DNA from: Streptomyces barringtoniae
Lineage (GTDB): Bacteria; Actinomycetota; Actinomycetes; Streptomycetales; Streptomycetaceae
Assembly (NCBI RefSeq): GCF_020819595.1
Contig: NZ_JAJHNP010000003.1
Span: forward strand, 310,001 to 374,000
Length of the DNA: 64,000 bases
Direction: 5' to 3'
The notes beneath the pieces were generated by a model that made no database searches, had not been told where the DNA came from, and saw only the letters and a program-made list of their open reading frames with translations. The position numbers were made by a program, and so were the translations under genes. The first letter of the stretch is position 1, and every line of letters starts with the position of its first letter. Below, piece by piece: positions 33,923 to 42,270 of this stretch.

Positions 33923-34924
33923 GTGCAGGGTGAGTTTTCGATCGTCGTGGACCGCAGCGAACACCAGTACGCGCCGACTCCGTGGGAGCAGGAGTCGTGG
34001 CGGGTCTCGGCCCTCGCCTGGGTGGCGGAGCAGCTCGCCTCCCACGGCCTGCGGGCGGGCGGTGAGTTGCGTGTCCGGCTGCGCCCGTGGTCCGTGCTGG
34101 TGCGGGTGCCCGTCGAGGGGCGGGAGGCGGTCTGGTTCAAGGCGAACCCGCCGGCCAGCGCCTTCGAGGGCCCGTTGACCGCCGCGCTGGCCCGCTGGGC
34201 GCCGGAGCATGTGCTCCGGCCGCTGGCCGTCGACGCCGAGCGTGCATGGGTGTTGCTGCCCGACGGAGGAGAGCTCTTCCGCGACGTGCTCGCCCGGGAG
34301 CCGGTCGAGCCGCGGACCTGGGAGGAGCTGCTGCGCCAGTACGCGAGCCTGCAGCGGACCCTCGCTCCGCACGCGCGCGAGATCGAGCGGCTCGGGGTGC
34401 CCGCCACCCGGACCCCCGATCTGCCGGGGGCGTTCGACCAGTTGCTCACGAGGAGCACCGCGCTGCTCCCGGAGGCACGCGAACGGCTGGATCGGCTGCG
34501 GCCCCGCCTCACGGACTGGTGCGCAGAACTCGCCTCCTTCGGCGTCGAGGACACCCTCGACCACGCTGACCTGCACGACGGCCAGCTGTTCCGTCCGGCG
34601 CCGGGCCGGTTCACCTTCTTCGACTGGGGCGACGCGGTGGTCTCCCACCCGTTCTGCAGCCTGCGGATCCCCGCCGAGAAGGCGCGCGCACGGTACGGGC
34701 CGCAGGTCCTGGCCCGGCTGCTCGACGCCTACCTGGAGCCCTGGACGGGCGCCGGCCGCACGCCCGCGGACCTGCACCGCGCGGCACACCTCGCCTGGCG
34801 CCTGAGCGTCCTGAGCCGCGCCGCGTCCTGGGGCCGCACGTTTCCCGACGCGTCGGGCAGCGGCCCGGGCGCCGAACGGAGCTCCGCGTCCCTGCTGGAG
34901 ATCCTCAACGACCCGCCGTTCTAG
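33923..34924 (+). CDS. APH-fold phosphotransferase family protein
   Basis: This 333-residue protein has the aminoglycoside/choline kinase fold: an N-lobe with 'EGREAVWFKANP' (nucleotide-binding Lys), the catalytic loop 'LDHADLHDGQLF' near residue 212, and the metal-binding 'FFDWGDAVVSHP'. In the catalytic loop the usual Asn is Gln. Chromosomal Streptomyces paralogues of this type are mostly of unknown substrate, and resistance cannot be assumed. The GTG at 33923 has no clear ribosome site. It is isolated by the upstream terminator and by a 219-bp gap downstream in which I recognise nothing. Confidence 0.8.
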   Translation: MQGEFSIVVDRSEHQYAPTPWEQESWRVSALAWVAEQLASHGLRAGGELRVRLRPWSVLVRVPVEGREAVWFKANPPASAFEGPLTAALARWAPEHVLRPLAVDAERAWVLLPDGGELFRDVLAREPVEPRTWEELLRQYASLQRTLAPHAREIERLGVPATRTPDLPGAFDQLLTRSTALLPEARERLDRLRPRLTDWCAELASFGVEDTLDHADLHDGQLFRPAPGRFTFFDWGDAVVSHPFCSLRIPAEKARARYGPQVLARLLDAYLEPWTGAGRTPADLHRAAHLAWRLSVLSRAASWGRTFPDASGSGPGAERSSASLLEILNDPPF

Positions 34925-35143
34925 GCCGGTTGGGCCGTCGGCGTGGTTCCGAAGGCGTCGGTCACCACGGGACGGCGGTGGCGACCGGGCGTTCCAGGTG
35001 CCAAGCACCGGGGGCCGGCCGCTTGCCGGTGCGCCGACGCGTCGTAGCCGCTTCTCCCCCCTTCGGTCCGCGCGCCACCCGATCCGTGCGCCGTACTCGG
35101 CCGCACTCGCCGCCCCCTCACCGCGCGGCGGACACTGGGCCGT

Positions 35144-36142
35144 ATGACCCGCACTCGTACGCCCGCCGCTCCCCCGCCCGGCCGCCGTACCGTGCTGGCG
35201 GCCCTCGCCGGTGTCGCGCTCGGCGCGGCGGGCTGTTCCGGCCGTACGACCCCGGCCGCGCACCCGTCCCGGAAGGCCACGGCCGGCATCGGGTCGCCGT
35301 CGCCCTCTCCCGTGCTGCCGCGCACCACCCCCTGGCGGCCCACTTCGGCCGAGGTCCAGCCGGCCGCGAAGCTGCGCGCCGTGCGGCTGGTGGAGGCGAT
35401 CGGCGCCTGGGCCGACGGTCACGGCGGCGCGGCGGCGGCACGGGCGAGGGTCGCGGCGCTCGGGCTGCCGGCGTCCCTCGTGGGCCGGGCCGGGCCGCTG
35501 CTGCCGACGGCCGACCAGGCGGCGCTGCAGGTCGTGGACGCGCAGTACGGCGGGATCCTGTCCCGGTCGGCCAGCGTGCTGGTGGTGTGCCGGCAGTGGA
35601 CCCGGCGCGCCGGCACGGTGAGCGCCGGCGGGACGACGGTCGATGTCCGCCTCTCCCGGTCGGGTTCCGGCTGGACGGTCGACGCCCTGCATCCGGCACA
35701 CCCGGGACCGGCCGCCCGGTCCTTGGCGCCGGACGTCCGGAGCGTGCTGTCCGACGAGCGGATCGTGCTGCCGCCCGCCGCCGTGGCGGACCTGCGCAGC
35801 GGTCAGGTGCACACCAGTGTGGCGAAGGCGATGCTCGCGCTGGCGCGGACGTACCGGCTGGAGGTGAGCGTCGTCCGCTCCGGGCATCCGCTGGACGTGT
35901 TCGGCACCAGCCGGCCCAGCGACCATCCGCGGGGCCGAGCCTTCGACGTGTGGCGGATCGACGGCCACGCGGTCGTCGATCCGGCGACCTCACGCGGTCT
36001 GATCGAGCGGTTCATGCGGGACGCGGCGGCCGCCGGGTCGTACAACGTGGGCGGCCCCGTGCCGCTGTCCGGCGGCGGTGCCGGTCAGTTCTTCAGCGAC
36101 GCCACCCATCACGACCACGTGCACGTCGGCTTCCGCACCTGA
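35144..36142 (+). CDS. Lipoprotein with M15-like (D-Ala-D-Ala carboxypeptidase fold) domain
   Basis: This 332-residue protein has a twin-arginine and lipobox leader ('GRRTVLAALAGVALGAAGC'), so it is a cell-surface lipoprotein. A helical middle region precedes an M15/VanY-like zinc peptidase domain in the last 110 residues. 'RSGHPLDVFGTSRPSDHPRG' followed by 'RAFDVW' gives the S-x-H-x2-G-x-A-x-D pattern, and 'HHDHVHVGF' supplies the last His. It may trim peptidoglycan stem peptides. The ATG at 35144 has no ribosome site. The gene is followed on the same strand by another exported protein. Confidence 0.75.
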   Translation: MTRTRTPAAPPPGRRTVLAALAGVALGAAGCSGRTTPAAHPSRKATAGIGSPSPSPVLPRTTPWRPTSAEVQPAAKLRAVRLVEAIGAWADGHGGAAAARARVAALGLPASLVGRAGPLLPTADQAALQVVDAQYGGILSRSASVLVVCRQWTRRAGTVSAGGTTVDVRLSRSGSGWTVDALHPAHPGPAARSLAPDVRSVLSDERIVLPPAAVADLRSGQVHTSVAKAMLALARTYRLEVSVVRSGHPLDVFGTSRPSDHPRGRAFDVWRIDGHAVVDPATSRGLIERFMRDAAAAGSYNVGGPVPLSGGGAGQFFSDATHHDHVHVGFRT

Positions 36143-36297
36143 CCGCAGCCCGCGGCATCACCCGTTCGGCCGTACCGCCGCCGGCCCGGGCAGGCGCCCT
36201 CGCGCGGCCCGCCGGCCGGTGTTCCCGTGACTCCCGCGGGTTGCGCGGGCCGGGCGGGCGTCGGAACCCTGGAGCCGACACACATCCGGGAGGTGCA

Positions 36298-37851
36298 GTG
36301 GCTCCGGCACACGACACCACGCCGTCGGACGGCCTCGGCCGCCGGCGTTTCCTCACCCTGTCCGCGGGCCTCGGCCTCGGCACGGCCGCCGCGTGCACGG
36401 CGGCACCGCCGCGCCCGCACTCCACCGCGGCCCCCCACGGCCGGCTGCGGCCCGAGGCGGAGCGGGACGCCCCCGGCACCGCCGACTGGCGCCTGGCCTC
36501 CACCGGCCCACCGGACGCGGTGGCCGGTTACCCGGACCGGGTGAGCGTCACCCCGGGCGAGCAGTTCGGGCTGCACGTGTCCACCACGGCCGCCGCGTTC
36601 CGGGTGTCCGCGTTCCGGGTCGGCTGGTACGGCGGCCGGCAGGCCCGCCGGATATGGACGTCCGGGCGCATACCCGGCCGCGCCCAGCCGGCGCCGCGCG
36701 TGCTGCCCGCCACCCGCACGGTGCGCGCCGACTGGCCGGTGACGTTGCCGGTGGACACCTCGGGCTGGCCGGAGGGCGCCTATCTGCTGCGGCTGGAGGC
36801 GGACACCGGCCACCAGCGTCACGTTCCGCTGATCGTCCGGTCCACCGACGGCACGGGCCGTACGGTCCTGCTGCACGCCCCGGCCACCTGGCAGGCGTAC
36901 AACCGCTGGGGCGGCAGCAGTCTCTACAACGGCGCGTCCGGGGCGTACGCCACCCGCTCGCTCGCGGTGAGCTTCGACCGCCCCTACGACGGCGACGGTG
37001 CCGAGAAGTTCCGGGTGTACGAGTGGGCGCTGGTGGTGCTGGCCGAGCGCCTCGGCATACCGCTCGCCTACACCACCGGCGTCGACGTCCACCGCGACCC
37101 CGGCGTCCTGCACGGCGCGCACGCCGTCGTCTGCCTGGGGCACGACGAGTACTGGACGCCGGAGCAGCGGGCCCATGTGACCGCCGCCCGGGACGCCGGT
37201 ACGAACATCGCCTTCCTCGGCGCGAACACCTGCTTCCGCCGGGTCAGGCTGGAGGCCGGGGAGGGCGCGGACGCCCGTACGGTGGTCTGCTACAAGACCG
37301 CCTACCGTGCCGACCCGTGCTACGACTCCCACCCCGCGCTGGTCACCACCGACTACCGTCTCCCGCCCGCCGCGGATCCCGAGTCCTCCCTGACCGGCGT
37401 GCTCTACGAGGGCTATCCGGTCGACGCCCCCTATGTCGTCCGGGCCGCCGACCACTGGCTGTACGACGGCACAGGCGCACGTTCCGGCGACGCCTTCGCC
37501 CATCTCGTCGGCGTGGAGTACGACCGGATCACGCCCGGCGCTCCCGCCCCGGGCGAGCTGGAGATCATCGCGCACTCCCCGCTGGTGTGCGGCGGCCGGG
37601 CCAGCCACAGCGACTCGGCGTACTACACGGCTCCCAGTGGCGCCGGCGTGTTCGCGACCGGCACCATGCGCTGGGTGGAGGGCCTGACGGCCGGGACCGG
37701 CATGTTCGGGCGTGACCACGGCATGGACGCCCGCACCCGCACCTTCGTCACGCGCACCACGGAGAACCTCCTGCGCACGTTCGCGAAGGGCCCCGCGGCC
37801 GGGCACGCCCCGCCGCCGCGCGCCAACGTCCGTACGGTGTACGGCGCCTGA
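36298..37851 (+). CDS. Tat-exported N,N-dimethylformamidase beta-subunit-like protein
   Basis: This 517-residue protein begins 'LGRRRFLTLSAGLGLGTAAAC', a Tat signal with a lipobox-like end. The mature part matches the N,N-dimethylformamidase large-subunit-like domain: 'FRVGWYGGRQARRIW', 'TWQAYNRWGGSSLYNG', 'FDRPYDG', 'CLGHDEYWTPEQR' and 'NTCFRRVRL'. In true DMFase this subunit hydrolyses formamides with a mononuclear iron site (Tyr-Tyr-Glu); the exported Streptomyces homologues have no proven substrate. GTG at 36298 follows GGGAGG. It sits 155 bp after the M15-like lipoprotein gene. Confidence 0.8.
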   Translation: MAPAHDTTPSDGLGRRRFLTLSAGLGLGTAAACTAAPPRPHSTAAPHGRLRPEAERDAPGTADWRLASTGPPDAVAGYPDRVSVTPGEQFGLHVSTTAAAFRVSAFRVGWYGGRQARRIWTSGRIPGRAQPAPRVLPATRTVRADWPVTLPVDTSGWPEGAYLLRLEADTGHQRHVPLIVRSTDGTGRTVLLHAPATWQAYNRWGGSSLYNGASGAYATRSLAVSFDRPYDGDGAEKFRVYEWALVVLAERLGIPLAYTTGVDVHRDPGVLHGAHAVVCLGHDEYWTPEQRAHVTAARDAGTNIAFLGANTCFRRVRLEAGEGADARTVVCYKTAYRADPCYDSHPALVTTDYRLPPAADPESSLTGVLYEGYPVDAPYVVRAADHWLYDGTGARSGDAFAHLVGVEYDRITPGAPAPGELEIIAHSPLVCGGRASHSDSAYYTAPSGAGVFATGTMRWVEGLTAGTGMFGRDHGMDARTRTFVTRTTENLLRTFAKGPAAGHAPPPRANVRTVYGA

Positions 37852-38012
37852 CCTCGACCCGCCTGCAGGGAGGCGCGAACCTGTTCAGCCACAACATGCC
37901 GTACAGGTTGGTCCGCATGACCCGGACGCGCGCTGGTCCGTCACGGCGCCCCCTGCGTCTGGAGGGCGGGACGGCGACCGGGTTGCCGGACCACGCGGGC
38001 CGAAACGCCCGG

Positions 38013-38576
<564 letters not shown>

Positions 38577-38984
38577 ATGCCCCGGAGGCATTCCTTGTCT
38601 GTCCAGTTCAACCACACCATCGTCCATGCCCGGGACAACCGGGAGTCCGCCGAGTTCTTCGCCGGACTGCTCGGTCTCGAGATCACCGGGGAGTGGGGCC
38701 CGTTCGTCGCGGTCGCCCTCGCCAACGGAGTCACCCTCGACTTCGCCACCATCCCCGAAGAACACATCACGCCCCAGCACTACGCCTTCCTGGTCTCCGA
38801 GGAGGAGTTCGACGCCGCGTACACGCGGATCGTCGAGGGCGGCATCGAGCACTACGCGGACCCGCACCGGCGACAGCCCGGCACGATCAACCACAACGAC
38901 GGCGGCCGCGGCGTGTACTTCATGGATCCGGTGGGCCACGCCATGGAGCTGATCACCGTCCCCTACGGCGGTTGGCCTTCTTGA
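38577..38984 (+). CDS. VOC-family (glyoxalase/bleomycin-resistance fold) protein
   Basis: This 135-residue protein has the vicinal oxygen chelate fold: 'QFNHTIVHARDNRESAEFFA' then 'GLLGLEI' at the front, and 'GRGVYFMDPVGHAMELITV' near the end with the metal-ligand Glu. Function ranges from dioxygenase to drug binding in this superfamily and is unassigned here. GGAGG lies nine bases before the ATG. The stop codon lies inside the boundary sequence of an IS200/IS605-type remnant, so the last few residues (GWPS) may have been altered by the insertion. Confidence 0.85.
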   Translation: MPRRHSLSVQFNHTIVHARDNRESAEFFAGLLGLEITGEWGPFVAVALANGVTLDFATIPEEHITPQHYAFLVSEEEFDAAYTRIVEGGIEHYADPHRRQPGTINHNDGGRGVYFMDPVGHAMELITVPYGGWPS

Positions 38985-39515
38985 CGTCTCCCCGACCTGA
39001 AGGCCGGGGATTCCTCCCACGGTCGTCTGACCGTCTCGGCCTGTTCCTGCTTCAACGCGCTGTGCCGGGACTTTCGTCCTGGTCCTACCTGCGCTCTGCG
39101 GGGCGTTCAGCCTGTCGGCCCGTCCGGCCGCCAGGATGTTGCGAGCTGCATTCACGTCGCGGTCGTGGACGGTCCCGCATTCCCCGCAGGTCCACTCTCG
39201 GACGTGGAGGGGCTTGGGGCCGTCCTGGACGCCGCAGGCCGAGCAGACCTGCGAGGTGGGCTCGAAGCGGCCGATCCGGCCGAAGTACCGGCCGTGCTTG
39301 GCGGCCTTGTACCCCAGCATCGCGACGAACATCGACCAGCCCGCGTCGTGCACAGACTTCGCCAGGCGAGTGCGGGCCAGGCCCTTGACTGCGAGGTCTT
39401 CCACATAGATCGCTTGGTTGTCGCGGATCAGGTCCGTGGAGAGCTTGTGCAGCCAGTCTCGGCGCCGGTCGGCCACGCGGGCGTGCCGGCGTGCGACCTC
39501 GGCCCGCGGAGCTCA
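38985..39515 (-). pseudogene. tnpB: tnpB C-terminal fragment
   Basis: The minus-strand frame retains 'RRHARVADRRRDWLHKLSTD', the RuvC-II block 'AIYVEDLAVKGL', the zinc ribbon 'CSACG...CGECG' and the RuvC-III block 'HDRDVNAARNIL'. The N-terminal half with the wedge domain and RuvC-I Asp is gone, and an in-frame stop lies just upstream of the retained part. The C-terminal frame has no stop of its own and runs on antisense through the VOC gene. It cannot be an active RNA-guided nuclease. Confidence 0.82.
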
Positions 39516-39620
39516 GGGCATCGAGCAGCAACAACGTCCGCTCTGAGGTACAGGTCAGAGCAGTCCGGGAATGTATTCATCCCCGGCGTGAACGCCGAGG
39601 CCTTCTGCGAGATGCCAGGG
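38985..39620 (-). mobile_element. Decayed IS200/IS605-family element (tnpB-only remnant)
   Basis: The right end shows the typical subterminal hairpin, CCCCG..GAA..CGGGG, at 38990-39009, next to the C-terminal end of a tnpB fragment. At the other side, a hairpin of CGGCGT/ACGCCG (39581-39600) and a second stem CTCTGA/TCAGAG (39541-39560) look like left-end structure. Minus-strand GTTAC lies at the outer edge near 39620, similar to the TTAC-type targets of this family. There is no tnpA. The element is about 640 bp, much shorter than an intact tnpB element. End points are approximate. Confidence 0.65.
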
Positions 39621-39633
39621 TAACCGGCACACT

Positions 39634-40326
39634 TCACCTGCCGAAGCCCTCCTTCTTGACGAGGTCGAGGAAGCGCGGAGTGCCCTCGGTGGTGCGCACG
39701 TCGAGGAAGGCGCGCACATGCCCCTCGGTGACGGCCTCGCGCACGAGCGCGTGCGCGAGGTCGGCCCGGGAGGTGAACCGCCCGGGCAGACGGCGGGGGA
39801 CCAGCCGGTAGTCGCTGACCTCGGTCGTGTCGAAGAGGCCGGCGGGCCGCAGCACCGTCCAGTCGTGGCCGCTCGCCCGCACGATCTCCTCCATGCGGCG
39901 CATGTCGTCGTAGACCGTGCGCCCGACGACCCGCACGAAGAACGGCTCCAGCACCTTCCGGAAGAAGATGCCCTCGCCGGGGGCCGGCACGTCGAACAGG
40001 ACGGTGGAGGTGACGCACACCAGGCGCCGGACGCCGTGCCGCGTCATGGCCCGGGTGATGTGGGTGAGGCCGGCCGAGTACACCGTGACCGGAGCCCGGC
40101 CGTAGGGGACGCCGAGCGCGGAGATCACCGCGTCGTGGCCGGGAACGACGCGGTCGACCGCCGCCCCGTCCAGGACGTCGGCCTCCGCGACCCGCAAGCG
40201 GGGGTGGTCGAGCGGGAAGTCGTCGGGGTGACGGGTCACGGCGGTGACGGTGTGTCCGGCGGCGGTCGCCTGCTCGGTGACCTGCCGTCCGGTCGGCCCG
40301 TTCGCGCCGAAGACGACGAGTCGCAT
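39634..40326 (-). CDS. NmrA/SDR-like NAD(P)-binding oxidoreductase
   Basis: This 230-residue protein starts with 'MRLVVFGANGPTGRQVTEQA', the atypical-SDR dinucleotide motif. It continues with 'VTRHPDDF', 'GHDAVISALG', 'RLVCVTSTV' and 'WTVLRPAGLFD', as in NAD(P)H-binding epimerase-like reductases. GGAG lies six bases before the ATG. It faces an ECF41 sigma factor gene, and a minus-strand TGTCACA promoter motif lies 63 bp upstream. In ECF41 loci the sigma factor typically drives a neighbouring oxidoreductase or epimerase, so this is the probable target. The substrate is unknown. Confidence 0.85.
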   Translation of the reverse strand: MRLVVFGANGPTGRQVTEQATAAGHTVTAVTRHPDDFPLDHPRLRVAEADVLDGAAVDRVVPGHDAVISALGVPYGRAPVTVYSAGLTHITRAMTRHGVRRLVCVTSTVLFDVPAPGEGIFFRKVLEPFFVRVVGRTVYDDMRRMEEIVRASGHDWTVLRPAGLFDTTEVSDYRLVPRRLPGRFTSRADLAHALVREAVTEGHVRAFLDVRTTEGTPRFLDLVKKEGFGR

Positions 40327-40366
40327 GGGCTGCTCCTTCGCTGCGTGATGCTGCTGCCGTGGACCG

Positions 40367-40395
40367 AGAGGGCCGGAGGGGCGGCAGGTGTGACA
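40367..40395 (-). promoter_or_regulatory. ECF41-type promoter of the oxidoreductase gene
   Basis: On the minus strand TGTCACA (40395-40389) is followed after 16 bp by CCCTCT (40372-40367). TGTCACA is the known -35 of ECF41 promoters. The usual -10 CGTC is absent. The same pair of motifs with a 15-bp spacer occurs facing the sigma gene. Confidence 0.6.
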
Positions 40396-40439
40396 GCGCG
40401 GGAGCAGGATGAGACCTACGGCACACATCCGCCCCCCGA

Positions 40440-40467
40440 TGTCACACTCCGGGGACCCGGCCCCTCT
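40440..40467 (+). promoter_or_regulatory. ECF41-type promoter of the sigma factor gene
   Basis: TGTCACA (40440-40446), 15 bp and CCCTCT (40462-40467) lie upstream of the sigma factor start at 40496. Its match to the motif facing the oxidoreductase suggests autoregulation. The -10 differs from the published CGTC. Confidence 0.5.
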
Positions 40468-40495
40468 GGGTGGGCAGACGTCGTGAGGAGATGCC

Positions 40496-41467
40496 ATGCC
40501 CGACAACCGGACGCCCGCGGGGGCGGACACCGCCACACAGGCGTTCCTCGACCACCGCGAGCTGCTGTTCTCGGTGGCGTACAACATGCTGGGCGCCGTC
40601 ACCGACGCGGAGGACGTCCTGCAGGAGACCTGGCTGTCCTGGACGGGGCGGGCAGGTGCCGGGGACGCGGGGCAGGCGGCGGAGATCGAGCATCCGCGCG
40701 CCTATCTGGTGCGGATCGCCGTACGGCACGCGCTCGCGCGGCGGGCACGGATCGCCCGGCGGCGCGAGACCTACGTCGGGCCGTGGCTGCCGGAACCCCT
40801 GCCCACGGACGGCGCTCCCGGTCCGGCGGCCGGTGAGGACGCGTCCGAGGGCGCGGTGCGCGCCGAATCGGTGTCGCTGGCCATGCTGGTCGTGCTGGAG
40901 ACCCTGACCCCGCTGGAGCGGGCGGTGTTCGTCCTGCACGAGGTGTTCGGCTACGCACACACCGAGATCGCGGACATCCTCGGCCGCAGCCCCGCGGCCG
41001 TACGACAGCTCGCGCACCGCGCCCGGTCCCATGTGCGCGCCCGGCGCCCCCGCTACCGGGCGCATCCCCGCGTCCGGCGGCAGGCGACGGAACGGTTCGT
41101 GGCCGCCGCGCTCGGCGGGGATCTCGCGGCGCTGCTGGAGATCCTGGCGCCGGAGGCCACGCTGTGGACGGACGGCGGCGGCAAGGCCCAGGCGGCGCCG
41201 CGGCCGATCCGCGGCCGGGACAAGGTGGCACGGGCGCTGACCGGCTACGCCGCGCGTACTGCGGTGGGGCTGGAGTTCCAGCACCGGCACGTCAACGGCG
41301 ACGCGGCCGTGGTGGTGTTCGAGGACGGGTCCCCGCACGCGGTGATGGTCATGGACCTCGACCCTGACGGTGAGCGGGTCCGCGAGGTGTACCTGGTCAC
41401 GAACCCGGACAAGCTCTCGGCGCTGGAGTCGGACGAGCCGCGTCCGAAGGTCTGGCGGCGCGCGTGA
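40496..41467 (+). CDS. ECF41-family RNA polymerase sigma factor (SigJ-like) with SnoaL domain
   Basis: This 323-residue sigma factor has region 2 (about residues 18-95, with 'YNMLGAVTDAEDVLQETWL'), region 4 (about 125-180, with 'FGYAHTEIADILGRSPAAVR') and a C-terminal NTF2/SnoaL-like domain (about 195-305). The ECF41 diagnostic motifs are all present: WLPEP in the linker, DGGGK in the C-terminal domain, and NPDKL near the end. In this family the C-terminal extension replaces an anti-sigma factor and tunes activity. It is divergent from an NmrA-like oxidoreductase, the usual type of ECF41 target. The ATG follows GAGGAGATGCC. Confidence 0.92.
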   Translation: MPDNRTPAGADTATQAFLDHRELLFSVAYNMLGAVTDAEDVLQETWLSWTGRAGAGDAGQAAEIEHPRAYLVRIAVRHALARRARIARRRETYVGPWLPEPLPTDGAPGPAAGEDASEGAVRAESVSLAMLVVLETLTPLERAVFVLHEVFGYAHTEIADILGRSPAAVRQLAHRARSHVRARRPRYRAHPRVRRQATERFVAAALGGDLAALLEILAPEATLWTDGGGKAQAAPRPIRGRDKVARALTGYAARTAVGLEFQHRHVNGDAAVVVFEDGSPHAVMVMDLDPDGERVREVYLVTNPDKLSALESDEPRPKVWRRA

Positions 41468-41529
41468 GCGGGACGCCGCAAGGCAGCGGCGTCCCGCCGG
41501 GAGACCGTGGTGCGCCGGGCCGCGGCTGC

Positions 41530-42192
41530 GGCGTCACGACGGTGCCGCCGAAGGTCACCGCGAGGTGCCCGTCCGAGGCGAAGGACCAGCCGAGGGCTCC
41601 CGGGTACGAGGAGCAGCGGGAGCCGTTCGTACCGGTCCAGAACTGGTTGGAGCTGTCGGAGTTGCCGACGGTCTTGTCGTTCGAGCCGCTGACGGCGAAG
41701 CGGCACGAGGTGTTGGAGCGGAACACCGAAGTACCCGCGTCGAAGGCGAAGTTGCGTTCGGCGTTGTCGATGCTCGCGTTGTTGGAGATCGTCATCGTGC
41801 CCGGGTTGCTGTTGTAGGTGAACCGTGATGGCCGTTCTTGCAGGCGATGTCGTGCCGCACGATGTGGTTGACCGCGATGTCGTCGCCGCCGAGCTTGTAG
41901 CCGTTGCGGTCGCCGTTGGCGTTCTGGGTGCCGTCGGTGAGTGTGCCGTTGCCGTGCGACAGGGAGTACTCGATGGTTACCCGCCGCGCAGGTAGATCGT
42001 CCCGCCCGGGGCGATACGGCTGATGGCCGCGGTGAGTGTGGTCGGCGCCGACTGTGTGCCGGCCACGCTGCCGGAGCCGTTCGGCGACACGTACTGCACG
42101 GTGGCCGTCGCGGCCTGTGCCGTGGTGCCGGACAGCGCGACGAGCGTACCGGCGAACAGACCGGCGCACGCGATGGCTGATCTCGGTTGCAT
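41530..42192 (-). pseudogene. Broken PL9-type pectate lyase
   Basis: Three pieces of one protein are readable in different minus-strand frames. The first, 42192-41977, is a signal peptide and 'TVQYVSPNGSGSVAGTQSAP'. The second, around 41970-41820, has 'YSLSHGNGTLTDGTQNANGD', 'NGYKLGGDDIAVNHIVRHDI' and 'CKNGHHG'. The third, 41820-41530, has 'FTYNSNPGTMTISNNASIDN', 'NTSCRFAVSGSNDKTVGNS' and 'LGWSFASDGHLAVTFGG'. This is the beta-helix of family 9 pectate lyases, normally about 400 residues or more. Roughly half is deleted after residue 70 and at least two frameshifts follow. Codons are otherwise little altered, so the decay is recent. Confidence 0.85.
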
Positions 42193-42270
42193 CGGCTTGT
42201 CTCCAGTTGTGGCATGGTGAAGGAGGGGAGGGGGAATGATTCACATTCAGATGAATGAATGCCGCGAGGG

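Noticed and set aside
33923..34924. Aminoglycoside resistance gene
   Set aside because: The fold is right, but the sequence is a generic chromosomal APH-fold paralogue with an altered catalytic loop, so resistance is not supported.
34921..35343. 140-residue minus-strand open frame between the APH-like gene and the M15-like lipoprotein
   Set aside because: It overlaps the start of the lipoprotein gene, has no ribosome site and no recognisable motif, and its composition fits a GC-rich shadow frame.
40440..40482. Canonical ECF41 -10 CGTC for the sigma promoter
   Set aside because: The only CGTC (40479-40482) is 32 bp from TGTCACA, too far for a working spacer, so the shared CCCTCT is reported instead.
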